NCBI RefSeq assembly: GCF_007671685.1
Contig: NZ_VCNL01000007.1
Coordinates: forward strand, 43,794 to 107,793
Source: Halorubrum salsamenti
GTDB lineage: Archaea; Halobacteriota; Halobacteria; Halobacteriales; Haloferacaceae
Direction: 5' to 3'
DNA: 64,000 nucleotides
This document shows, piece after piece, positions 1 through 8,998 of this stretch. Position numbers and translations under genes: made by a program. The notes beneath the pieces were generated by a model. The model did not search any database and was not told where the DNA came from. It was given only the letters and a program-made list of their open reading frames with translations. The first letter of the stretch is position 1; each line of letters begins with the position of its first letter.

Positions 1-1021
1 CGGGCGCGACCACGTCGACGTGGTCGGTCTCCCACCGGCCGACCAGCTCGCCGACGACCTCCTCGACCACGTCCTCCAGGGTCACGATCCCGGCCACCGA
101 ACCGAACTCGTCGACGACGATCGCCATCCGGAGATCGCTCTCCCGCATCGCCGCGAACAGCTCGTCGACCGGCTGCGTCTCCGGGACGAAGGTCGGCTCG
201 CGGAGCGCGCTCGCGAGGGGCTCCCCGCGCTCGTCGGCGGCGACCGCGTCGCGCAGGTCGACGATCCCGACCACGTCGTCGCGGTTCTCGCCGTACACCG
301 GCATGCGCGTGACGCCCTCCGCGGCGGCGGTCGAGACCGCCTCGGCCGGCGTGGCGGTGTCGGCCAGCGCGACCATGTCGGTCCGGGGGACCATCACCGC
401 CGACACGCGGACCGACTCCAGATCGAGGACGCCGCGGATCATCGCGCCCTCGTCCGGGTCGAGCGCGCCCGCCGCCTCGCCCGAGAGGACGAGCGTCTCG
501 ATCTCCTCGCGCGTGAGGTACGACTCGATGTCGGACTCGCCGCCCGTGAACCGGTTGACGACGCCGGAGAGCGCCTCGAACACGTACAGCACGGGACGGA
601 TGACGCGCTGGATCGCGACCACCGGCCGGGAGACGCGAAGCGCGTGCTTCTCGGCGTTCGCCACCGCGTACGACTTCGGCGCGATCTCGCCGAAGACGAT
701 GACGAAGACGGAGGTGACCAGCGTCGAACCCGTGGCCGCCTCGCCCCCGGAGAAGCCGAACCGGACGAACACCGCGGTGGCGACCGACGCGGCCGCGATG
801 TTGGCGACGTTGTTGCTCACTAGGGCGGTGACGAGGAACCGGTGCGAATCCCCCCGAAGCACCGCGAGCGCCCGCGCGCCGGGCACGTCGGCGGCGAGCA
901 GCGAGTCGACCCGGTGGACAGGGACCGAGAAGACGGCGAGCTCGGAGCTGGAGAAGAAGGCGCTGATCCCCGTCAACACGAGGATGGCGGCCACGCCGGC
1001 AAACGCGATCGTGATGTCCAT
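1..1021 (-). CDS. CNNM/CorC-family DUF21-CBS membrane protein (3' part cut by window edge)
   Basis: Reading the minus strand from ATG at 1021 gives an open frame running off the left edge, about 340 residues. The N-terminal part is a DUF21/CNNM transmembrane domain: a hydrophobic first helix beginning MDITIAFAG, an SSSELAVFSV segment, SNNVANIAAAS, and the family motif FGEIAPKSYA near residue 115. A CBS pair follows (VMVPRTDMVAL, then VYGENRDDVVGIVDLRDA and VDEFGSVAGIVTLEDVVEE). The C-terminal CorC/HlyC transporter-associated domain would lie outside the window. Members of this family are implicated in Mg2+/Co2+ transport. The gene is divergent from serA and has a TATA box about 20 nt upstream, so it is probably leaderless. 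Both plus-strand ORFs here are shadows. Confidence 0.9.
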   Translation of the reverse strand, partial: MDITIAFAGVAAILVLTGISAFFSSSELAVFSVPVHRVDSLLAADVPGARALAVLRGDSHRFLVTALVSNNVANIAAASVATAVFVRFGFSGGEAATGSTLVTSVFVIVFGEIAPKSYAVANAEKHALRVSRPVVAIQRVIRPVLYVFEALSGVVNRFTGGESDIESYLTREEIETLVLSGEAAGALDPDEGAMIRGVLDLESVRVSAVMVPRTDMVALADTATPAEAVSTAAAEGVTRMPVYGENRDDVVGIVDLRDAVAADERGEPLASALREPTFVPETQPVDELFAAMRESDLRMAIVVDEFGSVAGIVTLEDVVEEVVGELVGRWETDHVDVVAP

Positions 1022-1040
1022 ACCCGTCCAAGCGGCCGGA

Positions 1041-1047
1041 TATAAAA
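1041..1047 (-). promoter_or_regulatory. TATA box of the CNNM/CorC gene
   Basis: TTTTATA on the minus strand ends 20 nt before the ATG at 1021, the spacing expected for a leaderless haloarchaeal transcript. Confidence 0.55.
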
Positions 1048-1165
1048 GGCAGTACCGCCGGGCGATAGGCTCCGAACCGATCTTGGTCCGGTGGTGAGAC
1101 GAAATCCTGCCCGGAGGATCGGTACCCACGAACGAGTGGGTTCCATCCGAAACGAAGGGGTTTGA

Positions 1166-1183
1166 GATCCGCGATCGCGGATC
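1166..1183. promoter_or_regulatory. 18-bp perfect palindrome upstream of serA
   Basis: GATCCGCGATCGCGGATC is a perfect 18-bp dyad in the divergent spacer between the CNNM/CorC gene and serA, 64 bp before the serA ATG. Its position and symmetry suit an operator. A weaker 6-bp inverted repeat (ACCCAC ... GTGGGT) lies about 25 bp further upstream. The function is inferred from position only. Confidence 0.4.
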
Positions 1184-1247
1184 GTCACGGCCGGCAAAAC
1201 GGAGCGATGAGGAAAGGGTTAACCTCGCGCCGCCGGTGAAAACGCCC

Positions 1248-2849
1248 ATGAAGGTACTCGTGACCGACCCCATCGCCGACGCGGGGTTGGACCGACTCCG
1301 AGACGCCGGCCACGAGGTCGTAACGGACTACGAAGTCGAGGGCGACGCGCTGCTCGACGCCGTGAGCGACGCCAACGCGCTGATCGTTCGCTCCGGGACC
1401 GACGTGAATGAGTCGGTCTTCGAGGCCGCCTCCGAGCTCGTCATCGTCGGGCGCGCCGGCATCGGCGTCGACAACATCGACATCGAGGCCGCCACCGACC
1501 ACGGCGTCATCGTCGCCAACGCGCCCGAGGGGAACGTCCGGGCCGCCGCCGAGCACACGGTCGCGATGACGTTCGCCGTCGCGCGCTCGATCCCGCAGGC
1601 CCACGGCCGCCTCGTCGGCGGCGAGTGGGCGAAAGGCGAGTTCCTCGGCACCGAGGTGAACAACAAGACGCTCACCATCGTCGGCCTCGGCCGCGTCGGG
1701 CAGGAGGTCGCCAAGCGCCTCGACTCGCTCGGGATGGATCTCGTCGTCTACGACCCGTACATCTCCGAGGAGCGCGCCGACCGGCTCGGCGCCGAGCTCG
1801 TCGAGGACCTCCACGAGGCGCTCGCGCGCGGCGACTTCGCGACGGTCCACACCCCGCTCCTCCCCGAGACCGAGGGGATGATCGGCGAGGACGAGCTGGC
1901 CCAGCTCGAGGGCGGCTACCTGATCAACTGCGCCCGCGGCGGCATCGTCGACGAGGACGCGCTCGCGGCGGCGGTCGACGACGGCGTCCTCGCGGGCGCC
2001 GCGCTCGACTCCTTCGCCGAGGAGCCGCTCCCGCAGGACTCGCCGCTGCTCGACGTCGAGGAGATCGTCTTGACGCCTCACCTCGGCGCCTCGACGGAGG
2101 CCGCACAGGAGAACGTCGCGGTCGACACCGCGGAGGCGGTGCTCTCGGCGTTCGACGACGAGCCCGTCCTGACGGCGCTCAACGCCCCCTCCGTCGACGA
2201 GACCGCCTTCCCCCGGATCAAGCCGTACATCGCCGTGGCGGAGACCGCCGGCAAGGTCGCCGCGCAGCTGCTCGACGGCCGGATCACGGAAGTGGAGGCG
2301 ACCTACGAGGGCGACATCGCCGAGGAGGACGTGGAGCTCGTCACCGCGAGCGCGCTGAAGGGCGTCTTCGAGCCGCTGGAGTGGCAGGTGAACTCGGTGA
2401 ACGCGCCCCGGCTCGCCGAGGAGCGCGGCATCGAGGTCACCGAGTCGAAGACCCGCCAGACCGAGGACTTCCAGAGCCTCGTGCGCGTCACCGTCCACAA
2501 CGGCGAAGACTCGATCGCGGTCGAGGGAACCCTGTTCGCGGGTGAGGACCCGCGGATCGTCCGGATCGACGGCTTCCGCGTCGACGCGGTCCCGTACGGT
2601 CACATGCTGGTCGCGCGCAACACCGACGAGCCCGGCGTCATCGGGCTCATCGGCACCGTGCTCGGCGACCACGACGTGAACATCGCCGGGATGTACAACG
2701 CCCGCGAGACGCAGGGCGGCGAGGCGCTCACCGTCTACAACCTCGATCAGGACGTGCCCGACGAGGCCGTCGAGGCGCTGCTCGCCGACGACCGGATCGT
2801 CGAGGTCACCGAGATCACGCTGGACGACGACGACCGACGGGCGGAGTAA
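1248..2849 (+). CDS. serA: D-3-phosphoglycerate dehydrogenase, long ACT-domain form
   Basis: This enzyme oxidises 3-phosphoglycerate to 3-phosphohydroxypyruvate with NAD+, the first step of phosphorylated serine synthesis. The 533 residues follow the long SerA plan: substrate-binding domain (VLVTDPIADAGLDRL start), Rossmann NAD-binding domain with VGLGRVGQEVA near residue 150, the catalytic region with LINCARGGIVDEDAL and the TPHLGAST histidine motif near 280, an allosteric substrate-binding domain at about 320-450, and a C-terminal ACT domain (HMLVARNTDEPGVIGLIG). The open frame also has a GTG four codons earlier at 1236. The ATG at 1248 is preferred because MKVLVTDP is the usual family N-terminus. 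It stands alone behind the palindrome at 1166. Confidence 0.95.
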   Translation: MKVLVTDPIADAGLDRLRDAGHEVVTDYEVEGDALLDAVSDANALIVRSGTDVNESVFEAASELVIVGRAGIGVDNIDIEAATDHGVIVANAPEGNVRAAAEHTVAMTFAVARSIPQAHGRLVGGEWAKGEFLGTEVNNKTLTIVGLGRVGQEVAKRLDSLGMDLVVYDPYISEERADRLGAELVEDLHEALARGDFATVHTPLLPETEGMIGEDELAQLEGGYLINCARGGIVDEDALAAAVDDGVLAGAALDSFAEEPLPQDSPLLDVEEIVLTPHLGASTEAAQENVAVDTAEAVLSAFDDEPVLTALNAPSVDETAFPRIKPYIAVAETAGKVAAQLLDGRITEVEATYEGDIAEEDVELVTASALKGVFEPLEWQVNSVNAPRLAEERGIEVTESKTRQTEDFQSLVRVTVHNGEDSIAVEGTLFAGEDPRIVRIDGFRVDAVPYGHMLVARNTDEPGVIGLIGTVLGDHDVNIAGMYNARETQGGEALTVYNLDQDVPDEAVEALLADDRIVEVTEITLDDDDRRAE

Positions 2850-2888
2850 CGGCTCGGTACGTTCGCTTTCAGCGGACCCCGGTTCGGC

Positions 2889-3731
2889 TCAGTCCGCGCT
2901 GTTCGATTTCGCACCGATGAGCATCGACTCCCCTTTGCCCTCTCGGATGGGTTTCTCCGTGACGGAGAACCCGTGTGATTCGAGGGTGGCACGGATATTC
3001 CCCACCGAACTCCCCTGTTTTTCGAGTCGGTCCGCGTGTGTCTCACAGTACACTAACCGGCAGTCGGGGCGCGACAGCGTTGCTTCTAACCCGTCGAGTA
3101 CCGCCTGTTCGGCGCCTTCGACGTCGATCTTGAGAACGGTCGGACGGGGAAGGTCCTCCTGGGCGATCAGCTCGTCACCGCGGATCTTCGGAACCGTGAT
3201 CGACTCGAGGTCCGGGGACCAGTCGGAGACGAGCGTGTGGCCGGCCGACCCGACCTTGTCCAACGTGATCGTGAGATCCGCTTCTCCCGTCGACTCGGCG
3301 AGCGCACGCCGGAAGACGGAGATGTCAGCTCCGTTGAGATCGGCGTTGTCTTCGAGCCGGTCGGCGTTGCCGGGATGGGGCTCGAACGCGATAACGGGCC
3401 GGGTCACCACGTCCGCCACGAGACACGAGTACAGCCCGAGATTGGCACCGACGTCGTAGAAGACGTCATCGCGACGCAGGTTCGACACGAGATGGTCGAG
3501 GATCGGTCGTTCTTTGATCGTCCGAAAATCCGTCCACTCGTTCCGCGTCGGGATGTGGAATCGCGCGCTGGCGCTTCCGACTTCGACCCCGTACGTCTCT
3601 CCAGCCAATCGGTACTGGAGGCCACCCCACCAGCGGTAGAGCGGCAGTACCACTGGTTTAAGTCTCAACGACTCGACGAGGTGCCGTCCCCAGCGATACA
3701 GGCGTGAGGTTACGGAGCCCATACTTGGCAC
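2889..3731 (-). CDS. FkbM-family methyltransferase
   Basis: The 280 residues carry a class I SAM-dependent methyltransferase fold of the FkbM type: VFYDVGANLGLYSCL (motif I, about residue 92), AFEPHPGNADRLE (about 116), and the signature VLKIDVEGAEQAVLDG near residue 200. FkbM proteins often O-methylate sugars or polyketides; the substrate here is unknown. The N-terminal 70 residues (hydrophobic and Trp-rich) are not typical of the core domain. Translation could start at M1 or at M4 (3722). Base composition is less GC-rich than serA and thrC on either side, and no glycosyltransferases are adjacent, so it may be an acquired single gene. The following spacer (3732-3982) contains no convincing gene. 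Confidence 0.85.
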   Translation of the reverse strand: MPSMGSVTSRLYRWGRHLVESLRLKPVVLPLYRWWGGLQYRLAGETYGVEVGSASARFHIPTRNEWTDFRTIKERPILDHLVSNLRRDDVFYDVGANLGLYSCLVADVVTRPVIAFEPHPGNADRLEDNADLNGADISVFRRALAESTGEADLTITLDKVGSAGHTLVSDWSPDLESITVPKIRGDELIAQEDLPRPTVLKIDVEGAEQAVLDGLEATLSRPDCRLVYCETHADRLEKQGSSVGNIRATLESHGFSVTEKPIREGKGESMLIGAKSNSAD

Positions 3732-3982
3732 GGACCGGTACCAGTCGTATTAGTATGTCTCAGCTAACGCACGCCATCGAGTATTACCCACCCGGAGGCC
3801 GATCACCGCGTGGGTTCCGTTACCGCGTGTTTCAGACCGTCGCGGCGCGGGATTCACGCCTCGGATCGACCACGCGCTGGGAATGCGATGGACGCCGGAC
3901 AGCTCCGATTCTCCCGGGGGCACGCGACTGATCGCGGCGGTTCCACACTCGATCGGCCGCGCGAGCCAGCCGCGCGAGTCGA

Positions 3983-5266
3983 TCAGTCGCGCAGGTGTTC
4001 GACGACCGCGTCCACGTCGTTCGGGACGGGTTCGGGGTCGCCGCCGGCCTCGTAGGCGGCGTCGGGGTCTTTTAAGAGGTGCCCCGTCGTCAGGCAGACG
4101 ACCTGCTCGTCGTCCTCGACGACGCCCTCGCGGCGGAGCTTCCTGAGCCCGGCGAGGCTCGCGGCGGAGGCGGGCTCGACGCCGACGCCCTCCTCGGCGA
4201 GGTCGCGCTGCGCGTCGGTGATCTCGTCGTCGCTGACGGCGACCGCCGTGCCGCCCGTGTTCCGAATACCCGGGATGGCCTTCGGCGCGTTGACCGGGTT
4301 GCCGATGCGGATCGCGGTCGCGCGCGTCTCGACCTCCTCCCAGCGCCGGACCTCGTCGTTCCCCTCCTCGATCGCCTCGACCATCGGCGCGGCGCCCTCG
4401 GCCTGCACGCCGGTCAGCTTGGGGACCTCGTCGACTTCGAGCGCGCCCGACTGGACCAGCTCGCGGAACGCTTTATAAAGCGCCGAGGTGTTGCCCGCGT
4501 TGCCGACGGGGAGGACGATCCGGTCCGGGAACTCGCCGTAGTCGTCGCGGAACGCCTCTAAGATCTCGAAGCCGATCGTCTTCTGGCCCTCTAGGCGGAA
4601 CGGGTTCAGGGAGTTGAGCAGGTACGCCTCGCCGCGGGCGGCCAGCTCCTGGACGATGTCGAGGCAGGCGTCGAAGTTGCCGTCGACTTCGAGGATTCGG
4701 GCACCGTGGAGGCTCGCCTGCGCGATCTTCCCGGCGGCGACCTTCCCCTCCGGGAGGAGCACGAGCGTCTCCATCCCGCCGCGGCCGCCGTAGGCCGCGA
4801 GCGCGGCGGAGGTGTTGCCCGTCGAGGCGCAGGCGAGCGCGCCGACGCCCAGCTCCTCGGCGACCCGAACGCCGACGGTCATCCCGCGGTCCTTGAACGA
4901 TCCGGTGGGGTTCATCCCCTCGTGTTTGATCCGGAGCGCGTCGACGCCGACCGCCTCCTCGATCCGGGGGACGCGGTGGAGCGGGGTGTCGCCCTCGGGG
5001 AGCGTCACGCCGAGGTCGAAGGGGAGCGCCTCGCGGTAGCGCCAGACGCCGCGTTCGGGGCCCTCGGAGGGAGCGCCCGCGCCGAACTCCTCGAAGGTCG
5101 GCGGGTCGGCGTAGCGGACTTCGAGCAGGCCGTCGCACTCGTCGCAGGTGTACCGGACGTCCTCGAAGGGAGCGAACGTCTCGTCGCACTCGATGCAAGC
5201 GAGCCACGTCCCGTCGTCGGCGCAGTCGGGCGCCGCCGGGGCCGGGGCGTCGATGGCGAGATCCAT
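3983..5266 (-). CDS. thrC: Threonine synthase
   Basis: This PLP enzyme converts O-phospho-L-homoserine to L-threonine. The 427-residue protein has an N-terminal zinc-ribbon-like segment (ACIECDETF ... YTCDECDG, residues 24-45) as in many archaeal ThrC proteins. The fold type II core has the PLP lysine in NPTGSFKDRGMTVG near residue 115, ASTGNTSAALAAYGGRGG for phosphate binding, and LPVGNAGNTSALYKA near 255. The start ATG at 5266 follows a CTTAAG TATA-like box about 28 nt upstream, consistent with a leaderless mRNA. Length matches archaeal orthologues. Confidence 0.95.
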   Translation of the reverse strand: MDLAIDAPAPAAPDCADDGTWLACIECDETFAPFEDVRYTCDECDGLLEVRYADPPTFEEFGAGAPSEGPERGVWRYREALPFDLGVTLPEGDTPLHRVPRIEEAVGVDALRIKHEGMNPTGSFKDRGMTVGVRVAEELGVGALACASTGNTSAALAAYGGRGGMETLVLLPEGKVAAGKIAQASLHGARILEVDGNFDACLDIVQELAARGEAYLLNSLNPFRLEGQKTIGFEILEAFRDDYGEFPDRIVLPVGNAGNTSALYKAFRELVQSGALEVDEVPKLTGVQAEGAAPMVEAIEEGNDEVRRWEEVETRATAIRIGNPVNAPKAIPGIRNTGGTAVAVSDDEITDAQRDLAEEGVGVEPASAASLAGLRKLRREGVVEDDEQVVCLTTGHLLKDPDAAYEAGGDPEPVPNDVDAVVEHLRD

Positions 5267-5356
5267 TACGTCGCCGTCCGTGCCGCCGCGGCTTAAGACG
5301 GGCGGTCGGGACGGACGTTGCCGTGCGGATGAGAAGTGCGGCCGGCTTCCGGCCGC

Positions 5357-5569
5357 TCAGTCGACGATGATCTCGGAGCTGTCGCCGTCGTCGGGGCCGG
5401 ATCCGAGTCGGTCCTGGTAGCGCTGGATCCAGTCAGCGAAACAGTCGGGACAGAGCCGCTGGGTGTCGATGTTCGCCCGGTCGACGCTCAGCCGGACGAC
5501 GCGCGCGAGCGCGTCCGTGGTGGGGTCGCCGCAGCCGTCGCAGGGCTCGGTCGTCGGCGCGTCGCTCAT
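5357..5569 (-). CDS. Small CxxC-CxxC zinc-binding protein
   Basis: This 70-residue protein has two CxxC pairs, CDGCGD at residues 10-15 and CPDCFADWI around 40-48, spaced as in a treble-clef or zinc-ribbon knuckle. An acidic tail follows (GPDDGDSSEIIVD). Many haloarchaea encode such one-domain zinc proteins, usually of unknown function. It lies between upp and thrC on the same strand with short spacers. Specific function not recognised. Confidence 0.75.
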   Translation of the reverse strand: MSDAPTTEPCDGCGDPTTDALARVVRLSVDRANIDTQRLCPDCFADWIQRYQDRLGSGPDDGDSSEIIVD

Positions 5570-5641
5570 ACGGATCGGTCGCGCGGGCGGTTCTTAAAAG
5601 TACGTCGGCGGCGGAGGAGCGTCTCCGTCACCGCGGTCGTC

Positions 5642-6319
5642 TCAGACCGTCCGGAACGCGCGGTCGCCGGCGTCGCCGAGGCCGGGGAGGATGAACCCGT
5701 CGTCGTCGAGGCGGTCGTCGATGGCGACCGTCAGCAGGTCGGCCTCGGGGACTGACTCGCTCACGCGCACGAGCCCCTCGGGCGCGGAGACCGCCGAGAG
5801 GACGAACAGGTCCTCGAAGTCGCCGGCCTCGTCGAGGACGTGGTCGAGGACGGCGCACATCGTCGAGCCGGTCGCGAGCATCGGGTCCGCGACGATCACG
5901 GTGTCCTCGGGCCGGATCTCGGGGAGCTTCACGTAGTCGATGGTGATCGGGAACTCGCCGTCGGCGGTCATCCCGGCCTCCTCGTCGCGGCCGGCGGAGA
6001 TGACGCCCTGCTTCGCGCGCGGGAACGCCTTGAGGAGCCCCTCGACGAACGGGGTCGCGGCCCGGAGGACGTTGATGATGACCACGTCGTCGAGCCCCTT
6101 CACGCGCTCGCCGGTGGTCTCCTCTAAGGGGGTCTCCACCGGGACGTACTCCGTCTCCATCGCGCCGTCGATGATCTCGTACCCGCAGATCCGGCCGAGC
6201 TTCACGAGCCCCTTCCGGAACGCGACCTGCTCGGTCTCGACGTCGCGGAGCCGCGAGAGGGTGTCCTTCGCCAGCGCGTGCGTGATGAGGTGTGCGTCGT
6301 CGCGGTCTTCGATCGTCAT
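5642..6319 (-). CDS. upp: Uracil phosphoribosyltransferase
   Basis: Upp salvages uracil with PRPP to make UMP. The 225 residues match the family: LISHAL-type opening ([16 protein letters not shown]), [36 protein letters not shown], the PRPP loop [14 protein letters not shown] near residue 140, and the C-terminal [15 protein letters not shown]. The frame is open to 6643, but everything before [11 protein letters not shown] lacks family similarity and overlaps the membrane-protein gene upstream, so the start is set at 6319. Confidence 0.95.
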   Translation of the reverse strand: MTIEDRDDAHLITHALAKDTLSRLRDVETEQVAFRKGLVKLGRICGYEIIDGAMETEYVPVETPLEETTGERVKGLDDVVIINVLRAATPFVEGLLKAFPRAKQGVISAGRDEEAGMTADGEFPITIDYVKLPEIRPEDTVIVADPMLATGSTMCAVLDHVLDEAGDFEDLFVLSAVSAPEGLVRVSESVPEADLLTVAIDDRLDDDGFILPGLGDAGDRAFRTV

Positions 6320-6402
6320 TGTCGGAAAAAGCGCCGCGTTCGGCTTAAAAGATGACGAAACCCGCCGGTTCGTCGGCTCGCTCGGTCGGCGGCGCGACCG
6401 AC

Positions 6403-6618
6403 TCACCGCAACACCGCGAGGTACGTCACCCCGAAGACGATCAGCGCGAGCGTCCCCACGTTCACCGCGGTGAACGCGACCGCGCCGAGCCGGTCGAGCC
6501 CCCAGACGACGGTCCACGCGAACCATCCGGACAGGACTGCGTTCAAGAGGAGGATCAGCCGGGGGTCCCCTTTCGACTCCTCGACGCCCTCGCGCATCCC
6601 CTTCGACTCCTCGCTCAT
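6403..6618 (-). CDS. Small two-helix membrane protein
   Basis: This 71-residue protein has a charged N-terminus ([17 protein letters not shown]) followed by two hydrophobic helices (about residues 21-42 and 46-69). It sits directly upstream of upp on the same strand, so the two may be co-transcribed. Codon use is typical of the genome. No family function recognised; the coordinates suit a single small gene rather than a fragment. Confidence 0.65.
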   Translation of the reverse strand: MSEESKGMREGVEESKGDPRLILLLNAVLSGWFAWTVVWGLDRLGAVAFTAVNVGTLALIVFGVTYLAVLR

Positions 6619-6689
6619 AGGGAACGTCGTGGGAGACCGGCACTTAGCTCTTTGTCCGTGCGGCTCGTACGGTTCCGCTGGGTGTCGAG

Positions 6690-7004
6690 ATGCGTGTTCA
6701 CAACCGCCGCGGTGACCGGGTAGACCCCGTTCCGTTCCTCGTCACCGGCGGAATCGCGTTCGCGTTTGCGCTCTCGTTCGGCCCGATCTACGGCCTCTCG
6801 TACGGGCTCACGCTCGCGACGTCGCTGGCGCTGTCGACGCTCGCGTTCGCGGTCGCGACCGCGATCGCCTACCAACAGCTCGTCCGCTGTGCCCCGCCGC
6901 GTGACGCCGGTCCGCTCCCGCCGGGCCCGCGGGTCGAGCGGCTGCTGTACGCCGGGATAGGGCTCGGCGTCCTGATCGTCGCGCTCACGCTCCCGCTGCT
7001 CTGA
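6690..7004 (+). CDS. Small multi-helix membrane protein
   Basis: This 104-residue protein has three predicted hydrophobic helices: PVPFLVTGGIAFAFALSFG, a central LTLATSLALSTLAFAVATAIA, and a C-terminal GIGLGVLIVALTLPLL. A polar loop with CAPPRDAGPLPPGP lies between helices 2 and 3. It is divergent from the small membrane gene at 6403-6618 with about 70 bp of shared spacer. No recognised function. Confidence 0.65.
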   Translation: MRVHNRRGDRVDPVPFLVTGGIAFAFALSFGPIYGLSYGLTLATSLALSTLAFAVATAIAYQQLVRCAPPRDAGPLPPGPRVERLLYAGIGLGVLIVALTLPLL

Positions 7005-7098
7005 CCCGCGTTCGCCCGGCCACCGATCGACTCCGCGGCTGTGCGTCGCACTCACACACCACCGGGAGAGTAAGGTGCCGCACTCCGAACGATCGGTC

Positions 7099-7338
7099 AT
7101 GGGTCTCTTCGACACGGTGACCGACGTGCTGGAGGGATCGACCCAGCGAGCGCCCGGGACCGCCGGCGACGACGGCTCCGAGGGGTCGTACTGGTGTGAC
7201 GACTGCGGCGTGCGAGTCCGCGACGTCGAGGTCGACGCGGAGGGGTTCGACCGCGACGGCGACGGCACCCCGACCTGTCCCGACTGCGGCGAGTCGATGC
7301 GGTTCGAGCGCGCGAGCGGGCCGGGCTGCGCCTGTTGA
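7099..7338 (+). CDS. Small zinc-ribbon protein
   Basis: This 79-residue protein begins MGLFDTVTDVLEG and contains WCDDCGVRV and CPDCGESMRFE, two CxxC knuckles about 30 residues apart, which together would bind one zinc ion. A terminal CAC follows. The frame extends eight codons upstream, but the ATG at 7099 is the natural start. It is convergent with the CobW-type gene; a role as zinc-dependent adaptor is possible but not shown. Confidence 0.75.
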   Translation: MGLFDTVTDVLEGSTQRAPGTAGDDGSEGSYWCDDCGVRVRDVEVDAEGFDRDGDGTPTCPDCGESMRFERASGPGCAC

Positions 7339-7374
7339 GGGCGCCGCCTGTCGTCCCGCCGTTCGGCCCCCGGC

Positions 7375-8619
7375 TCAGGGCTCGCGGAGCGCCAGCTCCG
7401 CGCCCTGTTCCGACGGGAAGGGAAGTTCCCCGTCGATCTCGTCGCCGTCCTCCTCGAAGGTCGCCCACTCCGCGTCGGTGACGAGCGCGTCGTCGAGGCG
7501 CTCGCGGATCGCCGCCTCGTCGATGTCGGTCCCGATGACGACGTACTCCGTCAGGCGGTCGCCGTGTTCGTCGTCCCAGTCGAGGGCCGGCCGGTTCGAG
7601 CGTAGCATGTCTCGCTCGACCGCCGGGAGGCTCGCGATCCAGGGGCCGAGCGCCTCGACGCGGACCGACCGCCCGGCCTGCCCGACCCGCTGGCGCTGGT
7701 CCGTCCCCGCGACCCACAGCGTCCCCTTCGATCGGACCACGTCGTCCGGGAAGTCGCGGAGGAGGGCGGCGAGCCGGTCCGGGTGGAACGGTCGCCGGCG
7801 GCGGTAGGTGAAGGAGGTGACGCCGTACACCTCGTCGGGGTGGCGGTGAGCGTGGTCGTGGTGGCCGCTATCGCCGTGAGCGTGGTCGTCGCCCTCGCGT
7901 CCCCCGGCCAGCGCCCGCTTCCACCCCGGCAGGTCGCCGAGCGCGTTCGCCTCGAACAGATCGACGTCGAGGATGCGGTCGGGGTCGACCGCGGAGAACT
8001 CCGAGACGACCGTCTCCGCGTCGGGCTGGAGCGCGCCCACGAGCTCGACCGCTTCGTCGATCTCCGCGTCGGTACAGAGGTCGGCCTTGTTACACACCAC
8101 GAGGTTGGAGACCTCGACCTGCTCGACGAGGAGGTCCGAGAGCGGGCGGTCCTCCTCGTCGCCGTCCGCGGCGACGCGACGCTCGGGGGCCTCGGCCCCG
8201 GCGAAGGCGTCGAGGAACTGTCGCGTGTCGATCACGGTCACCAGCGCGTCGACGCGATAGCGGGCCGCCGCGCGGGACTCGGTCGTGAACAGCCGCGCGA
8301 CAGGCGCGGGTTCGGAGATGCCCGACGACTCGACGACCAAGGCGTCGAAGGAGCGCTCGTTCGCGAGCCGGACCACGGCGCTTTCGAGGTCGTCCTGCAG
8401 CTCACAGCAGATACAGCCGTTCGACAGCTCCGTGACGCCCTCGACGTCGACCTCGGACTCCTCGGCGATCAGCTCGGCGTCGACGTTCACGTCGCCCATG
8501 TCGTTGACGAGCACCGCGACGTCGCGGTCGCCGGCGTTCCGCAGAAGGTGGTTCAGCAGTGTCGTCTTGCCGGCGCCGAGGCTTCCCGAGAGCACGGTCA
8601 CCGGGATCCGGTCGTCCAT
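7375..8619 (-). CDS. CobW/COG0523-type metallochaperone GTPase
   Basis: This G3E-family P-loop GTPase inserts or delivers metal ions to target proteins. Visible features: Walker A GSLGAGKTT (residues 12-20), the metal-binding signature GCICC (68-72), the VVESSG switch (95-100), NKAD near 178 for guanine specificity, and a His-rich linker (DDHAHGDSGHHDHAHRHPDE) near 255-275. The CobW C-terminal domain follows (GTLWVAG, WVAGTDQ region). The His-rich linker favours zinc, but cobalt or nickel cannot be excluded. Length (414) is typical. It is transcribed away from the 68-residue membrane protein gene at 8739. Confidence 0.9.
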   Translation of the reverse strand: MDDRIPVTVLSGSLGAGKTTLLNHLLRNAGDRDVAVLVNDMGDVNVDAELIAEESEVDVEGVTELSNGCICCELQDDLESAVVRLANERSFDALVVESSGISEPAPVARLFTTESRAAARYRVDALVTVIDTRQFLDAFAGAEAPERRVAADGDEEDRPLSDLLVEQVEVSNLVVCNKADLCTDAEIDEAVELVGALQPDAETVVSEFSAVDPDRILDVDLFEANALGDLPGWKRALAGGREGDDHAHGDSGHHDHAHRHPDEVYGVTSFTYRRRRPFHPDRLAALLRDFPDDVVRSKGTLWVAGTDQRQRVGQAGRSVRVEALGPWIASLPAVERDMLRSNRPALDWDDEHGDRLTEYVVIGTDIDEAAIRERLDDALVTDAEWATFEEDGDEIDGELPFPSEQGAELALREP

Positions 8620-8738
8620 GGAACCCCTCGGTCGGCGGCGCCCTTCAACTCGGCGGCGACGGGTTCGCAGAGACGTTCGACCCCGTCCGGCCGTCGAAAG
8701 CCGATACGTTGATACGTCGGGCCCGCGGACCGCGCACC

Positions 8739-8945
8739 ATGTTCCAGTCCGTGTCCGCGGTGGGGATCGTCGCGACCGTCATGACTCTCCTCATGGTCGT
8801 CGCGATGCTGTATCTCGTCTGGGGTGCGGTCGGTGAGAGCGCCCACACGCCGACCCCCGACGACGGCGATCAGCCGGAGCTCGGCGAGGGCGACGACGCG
8901 GACGAGGCGCAGGCGGAACTCGCCGCCGACGGCAACTCGGCCTGA
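8739..8945 (+). CDS. Small single-helix membrane protein with acidic tail
   Basis: The 68 residues comprise one transmembrane helix (about residues 7-28, VGIVATVMTLLMVVAMLYLVW) and a very acidic C-terminal tail rich in D and E. The open frame runs upstream to 8559, but that part overlaps cobW antisense; MFQSVSAVG at 8739 is the plausible start. Function unknown. Confidence 0.65.
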   Translation: MFQSVSAVGIVATVMTLLMVVAMLYLVWGAVGESAHTPTPDDGDQPELGEGDDADEAQAELAADGNSA

Positions 8946-8998
8946 TCGGTCCGCGGGTCCGCGACAGCTTTTACCCCGCCGGCGTATCACGATGAATC

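Noticed and set aside
1185..2672. 495-codon open frame antisense to serA
   Set aside because: Composition is that of a GC-rich shadow frame (Asp/Arg/Val-rich, no motif); serA on the plus strand has full family motifs.
3755..3931. 58-codon ORF (MSQLTHAIEYYPP...) between the FkbM gene and thrC
   Set aside because: No motif, no clear promoter or SD, and Arg-rich C-terminal half; not enough to call a gene.
5642..6643. Extension of upp upstream to 333 residues
   Set aside because: The extra 108 residues have no Upp similarity and overlap a small membrane-protein gene; ATG 6319 fits the family.
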